In this document: piece by piece, positions 7,901 to 8,658 of the stretch
Layout of the letters: every line of letters starts with the position of its first letter
Position numbering within the stretch: position 1 is the first letter of the stretch
Assembly: GCA_964446685.1 (NCBI GenBank)
Contig: CAYUPO010000034.1
Coordinates: forward strand, 1-8,658
Source: CAZWRN01 sp964446685
GTDB lineage: Bacteria; Patescibacteriota; Microgenomatia; Daviesbacterales; UBA10151
Reading direction: 5' to 3'
DNA length: 8,658 nt
The notes under the pieces: generated by a model
What the model was told of the DNA's origin: nothing
Seen by the model: the letters and a program-made list of their open reading frames with translations, nothing else
Database searches by the model: none
Program-made: the position numbers and the translations under genes

Positions 7901-8420
7901 ATGAACCATGTTGTGGTCGGATTTCAGCACCATATAGTCTTCGTCCGGTGATTGGGTCATCTGAAGCAGAAAAAAACGCTCCTGGTGAGCGCACGATCTG
8001 GTTGATTATTACTCTTTCAACACCGTTAATAATGAAAGTCCCTTTATCAGTCATCTGAGGGATATCACCAAAGAAAGCTTCCTGTTTATATTCTTGACCT
8101 GTTTGAACATTTGTTAAAGTAACACGAACTCTTAAAGGAGCATCAAAGGAAATACCTTTAATATGACATTGTTCAGGAGTGAATTTTGTTTTTCCGAAAA
8201 AGTAGTCACCGAATTCAAGTTTCCAGTTTTTACCGGTAAAATCAGTAACAGGAGAAATTTCTTTAAGCAGTTCGCCAATACCTTCGGTTAAAAATCTCTG
8301 GTAAGAAGCTTTTTGAAGATGGGTTAAATCCTGTTTAGTAAGCTGGACATTGCTTAAAATACTTTGGTTTTTACCCCAGTAGACTCTATTATTTATAGTA
8401 TTAGATTGTGTTGCCTGCAT
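4968..8420 (-). CDS. rpoB: DNA-directed RNA polymerase subunit beta
   Basis: This 1150-residue protein forms the other half of the RNA polymerase cleft and holds the rifampicin pocket. The N terminus has RVYWGK, with lobe and protrusion motifs such as GTFIINGVERVIINQIVRSP (127-146). The rifampicin region (390-450) keeps Q397, D400, H410, R413 and S415, equivalent to E. coli Q513, D516, H526, R529 and S531; F514 and L533 are replaced by I398 and T417. HDDANRALMG (561-570), YEDA (692-695) and GDKLAGRHGNKG (843-854, with active-site lysines K845 and K853) are intact. The flap and C-terminal clamp follow without the E. coli insertions. Residues from about 1069 to the end form an unusual acidic tail ending EPEEEKEEIT. 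The ATG at 8420 is preceded by AGGA at a spacing of 9-10 bases. rpoC follows after 89 bases, presumably in the same operon. Confidence 0.98.
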   Translation of the reverse strand: MQATQSNTINNRVYWGKNQSILSNVQLTKQDLTHLQKASYQRFLTEGIGELLKEISPVTDFTGKNWKLEFGDYFFGKTKFTPEQCHIKGISFDAPLRVRVTLTNVQTGQEYKQEAFFGDIPQMTDKGTFIINGVERVIINQIVRSPGAFFSASDDPITGRRLYGAEIRPQHGSWLEFGVSRSDVLTVKIDRRRKFAATTLLRALGFSEDQIREEFKGVDNNEDHQFIESTLAKDTTKDQNEALLEIFRKMRPGDPVVLETAKSLLQNMFFNARRYNLTRVGRFKMNKRLGVDVPNTPENWTLSKEDIMSTLKYLISLANGKGRVDDIDHLANRRVRMVGELVAQNAFWIGLQRLERVIKERMSLLSLDQEITAAGLVNARPVIAAINEFFRSSQLSQILDQTNPLSEIDHLRRLSVTGTGGISRDRASFSIRDINHSQYGRVDPIRSPEGPNIGLVTYLALFARVNEYGFLETPYRKVVQENGKVRVTDEVTYLTADDEEDIYITEATVEIDEKGYIMQQRVPVRHQGSFFEADAKLVQLIDVSPQQIVGTSASLIPFLAHDDANRALMGTHMQCQAVPLLLPMAPVVGTGMETLIADSMARVVRSPLDGMVTLVEGDRVVVEGKDGKHEFKVNKFVNSPNMTCYSQKPVVKLNQKIKTGDLLIEGTSSDGGELALGTNLLIAYMSYDGLGYEDAIVISSRLVKEDVLSSIHIEEYSTDVVETKLGPDEVTPDIPNVSEEALANLDDRGIIRIGAEVGPGDILVGKVQPKGETELTAEERLLRAIFGEKAKEVRDTSLRMPHGERGTVIGVEILSRDAGDDLGAGVLQRIKVKVAQLRKVTAGDKLAGRHGNKGVISKIVPEHDMPHLEDGTPVDIIISSVTVLSRMNLGQLLEAHLGFAAKKLGYKIAAPVFEKIPESIIIEEFRKAGMQPSAKSKLIDGRTGEYFQQDVVVGYSHFLKLIHMVEDKTHARSTGPYSLVTQQPLGGKAQMGGQRLGEMEVWALEAYGAANILQEMLTIKSDDVVGRAKAFEAIIKGTQIPQALIPESFKVLVKELQSLGVSVDPIGVKEAVVEEVVEEATKEQVQFIDQAKEALDVATVGVEQELTAEEGNMEVVDPAVEIDDNMDALADEAAAAMEDGEPEEEKEEIT

Positions 8421-8561
8421 CAGATGAATTCCTGCTCTTGAAAATTTCTAACGGCCTCTTAATTACTTAATCTTTACTTCTCTGTGACTCGTATTTTAAG
8501 CCTGACCAATAAACTAAAAATACATTCATTTCTTTTTGCTAGCCTGAAAAGGGTCTTACGC
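8421..8561 (-). promoter_or_regulatory. rpoB leader downstream of the terminator
   Basis: This noncoding stretch lies between the terminator and rpoB and should contain the rpoB promoter or the readthrough leader. A 7-bp inverted repeat pairs GTATTTT and AAAATAC (8491-8497 and 8517-8523) around a 19-base loop. TAAAAT on the minus strand (8493-8498) is a possible -10 box, but the matching -35 is only a T-rich run, so the promoter call is weak. TTAGAAATTTT (8441-8451) repeats exactly the word found before rpoC. Confidence 0.4.
8429..8433 (-). promoter_or_regulatory. rpoB Shine-Dalgarno site
   Basis: AGGAA on the minus strand ends 8 bases before the ATG at 8420. It is the clearest ribosome-binding site in the window and supports this start. 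Confidence 0.65.
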
Positions 8562-8596
8562 AAAAAAGGTACGCATACTCCAGTAGCATGCCTACC
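8562..8596 (-). terminator. Intrinsic terminator upstream of rpoB
   Basis: On the minus strand GGTA (8596-8593) pairs with TACC (8571-8568). After one G-G mismatch, GCATGCT (8591-8585) pairs with AGTATGC (8579-8573) with one G-U pair. The loop is 5 bases, ACTGG. Six Ts follow directly (8567-8562), which fits a rho-independent terminator acting toward rpoB. It could end a gene lying beyond 8658 on the same strand, or act as an attenuator in a long rpoB leader. The plus strand lacks a T tract after the stem, so it is one-directional. Confidence 0.75.
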
Positions 8597-8601
8597 ATGT
8601 A

Positions 8602-8626
8602 TAACTTAACACATAATATCAAGTTA
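8602..8626. promoter_or_regulatory. Dyad TAACTT-N13-AAGTTA enclosing a -10-like box
   Basis: The 6-bp inverted arms lie at 8602-8607 and 8621-8626. On the minus strand the interval contains TGATATTAT, which resembles an extended -10 element (TATTAT at 8613-8618). A TTGAAT upstream is only 14 bases away, too close for a standard -35. Transcription from here would meet the terminator after about 10 bases, so a promoter is doubtful. The sequence may instead be the end of an upstream transcript: minus-strand frames close with TAA or TGA within 8625-8658. Confidence 0.25.
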
Positions 8627-8658
8627 CCTCTTATTCAACTTCGGAAAATATACCAAAT

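Noticed and set aside
8493..8523. Firm sigma-70 promoter for rpoB
   Set aside because: TAAAAT is an acceptable -10, but no good -35 lies 16-18 bases upstream. I keep it only as a weak possibility in the leader entry.
1..8658. Alternative genetic code with TGA as glycine, as in some CPR groups
   Set aside because: The four genes contain no in-frame TGA, and the three visible stops are TAA, TAG and TAA at positions that match family lengths.

Overview
The window is a compact, AT-rich bacterial housekeeping segment with every gene on the minus strand. Read in the direction of transcription, from high to low coordinates, the order is rpoB, rpoC, rpsL, rpsG. These encode the RNA polymerase beta and beta' subunits and ribosomal proteins uS12 and uS7. 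Coding sequence covers about 93% of the window. The rpsG gene runs off the left edge and probably lacks only a few C-terminal codons. The standard genetic code fits: visible stops are TAA, TAG and TAA, and no reading frame needs TGA as a sense codon.

Lineage (inference): several features suggest a Candidate Phyla Radiation (Patescibacteria) genome, possibly Microgenomates-like. The polymerase subunits are short and lack the large E. coli lineage-specific insertions. RpoC has a coiled-coil insertion of about 100 residues in its N-terminal part. uS12 carries roughly 15 extra residues near its N terminus. The spacers are AT-rich and built from short repeated words, and ribosome-binding sites are weak or absent on two genes. 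A run of 10 Ns inside rpsL marks a scaffold join, as expected of a metagenome assembly. A tree is needed to confirm the assignment.

Layout: 8421-8658 is the rpoB upstream region. It holds a good intrinsic terminator (8562-8596, minus strand) followed by a leader of about 140 bases with an AGGA Shine-Dalgarno site. rpoB (4968-8420) and rpoC (1183-4878) are separated by an 89-base spacer rich in TTAGAA-type words that can form a hairpin. A 209-base spacer precedes rpsL (543-973). It contains a 15-base direct repeat, a second copy of the rpsL start region that is stopped after seven codons, and an imperfect palindrome. A 96-base spacer with competing inverted repeats separates rpsL from rpsG (1-446). 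No terminator with a GC stem and U tract is visible between the four genes, so one long transcript is plausible.

Together the genes supply the catalytic core of transcription and two small-subunit ribosomal proteins, in the conserved rpoBC-str arrangement. I found no mobile element, CRISPR array, tRNA, toxin-antitoxin pair or convincing unknown system. The points worth a second look are the duplicated rpsL leader, the possible S7-type switch before rpsG, unusual residues in the RpoC bridge helix and RpoB, the coiled-coil insertion in RpoC and the acidic tail on RpoB.
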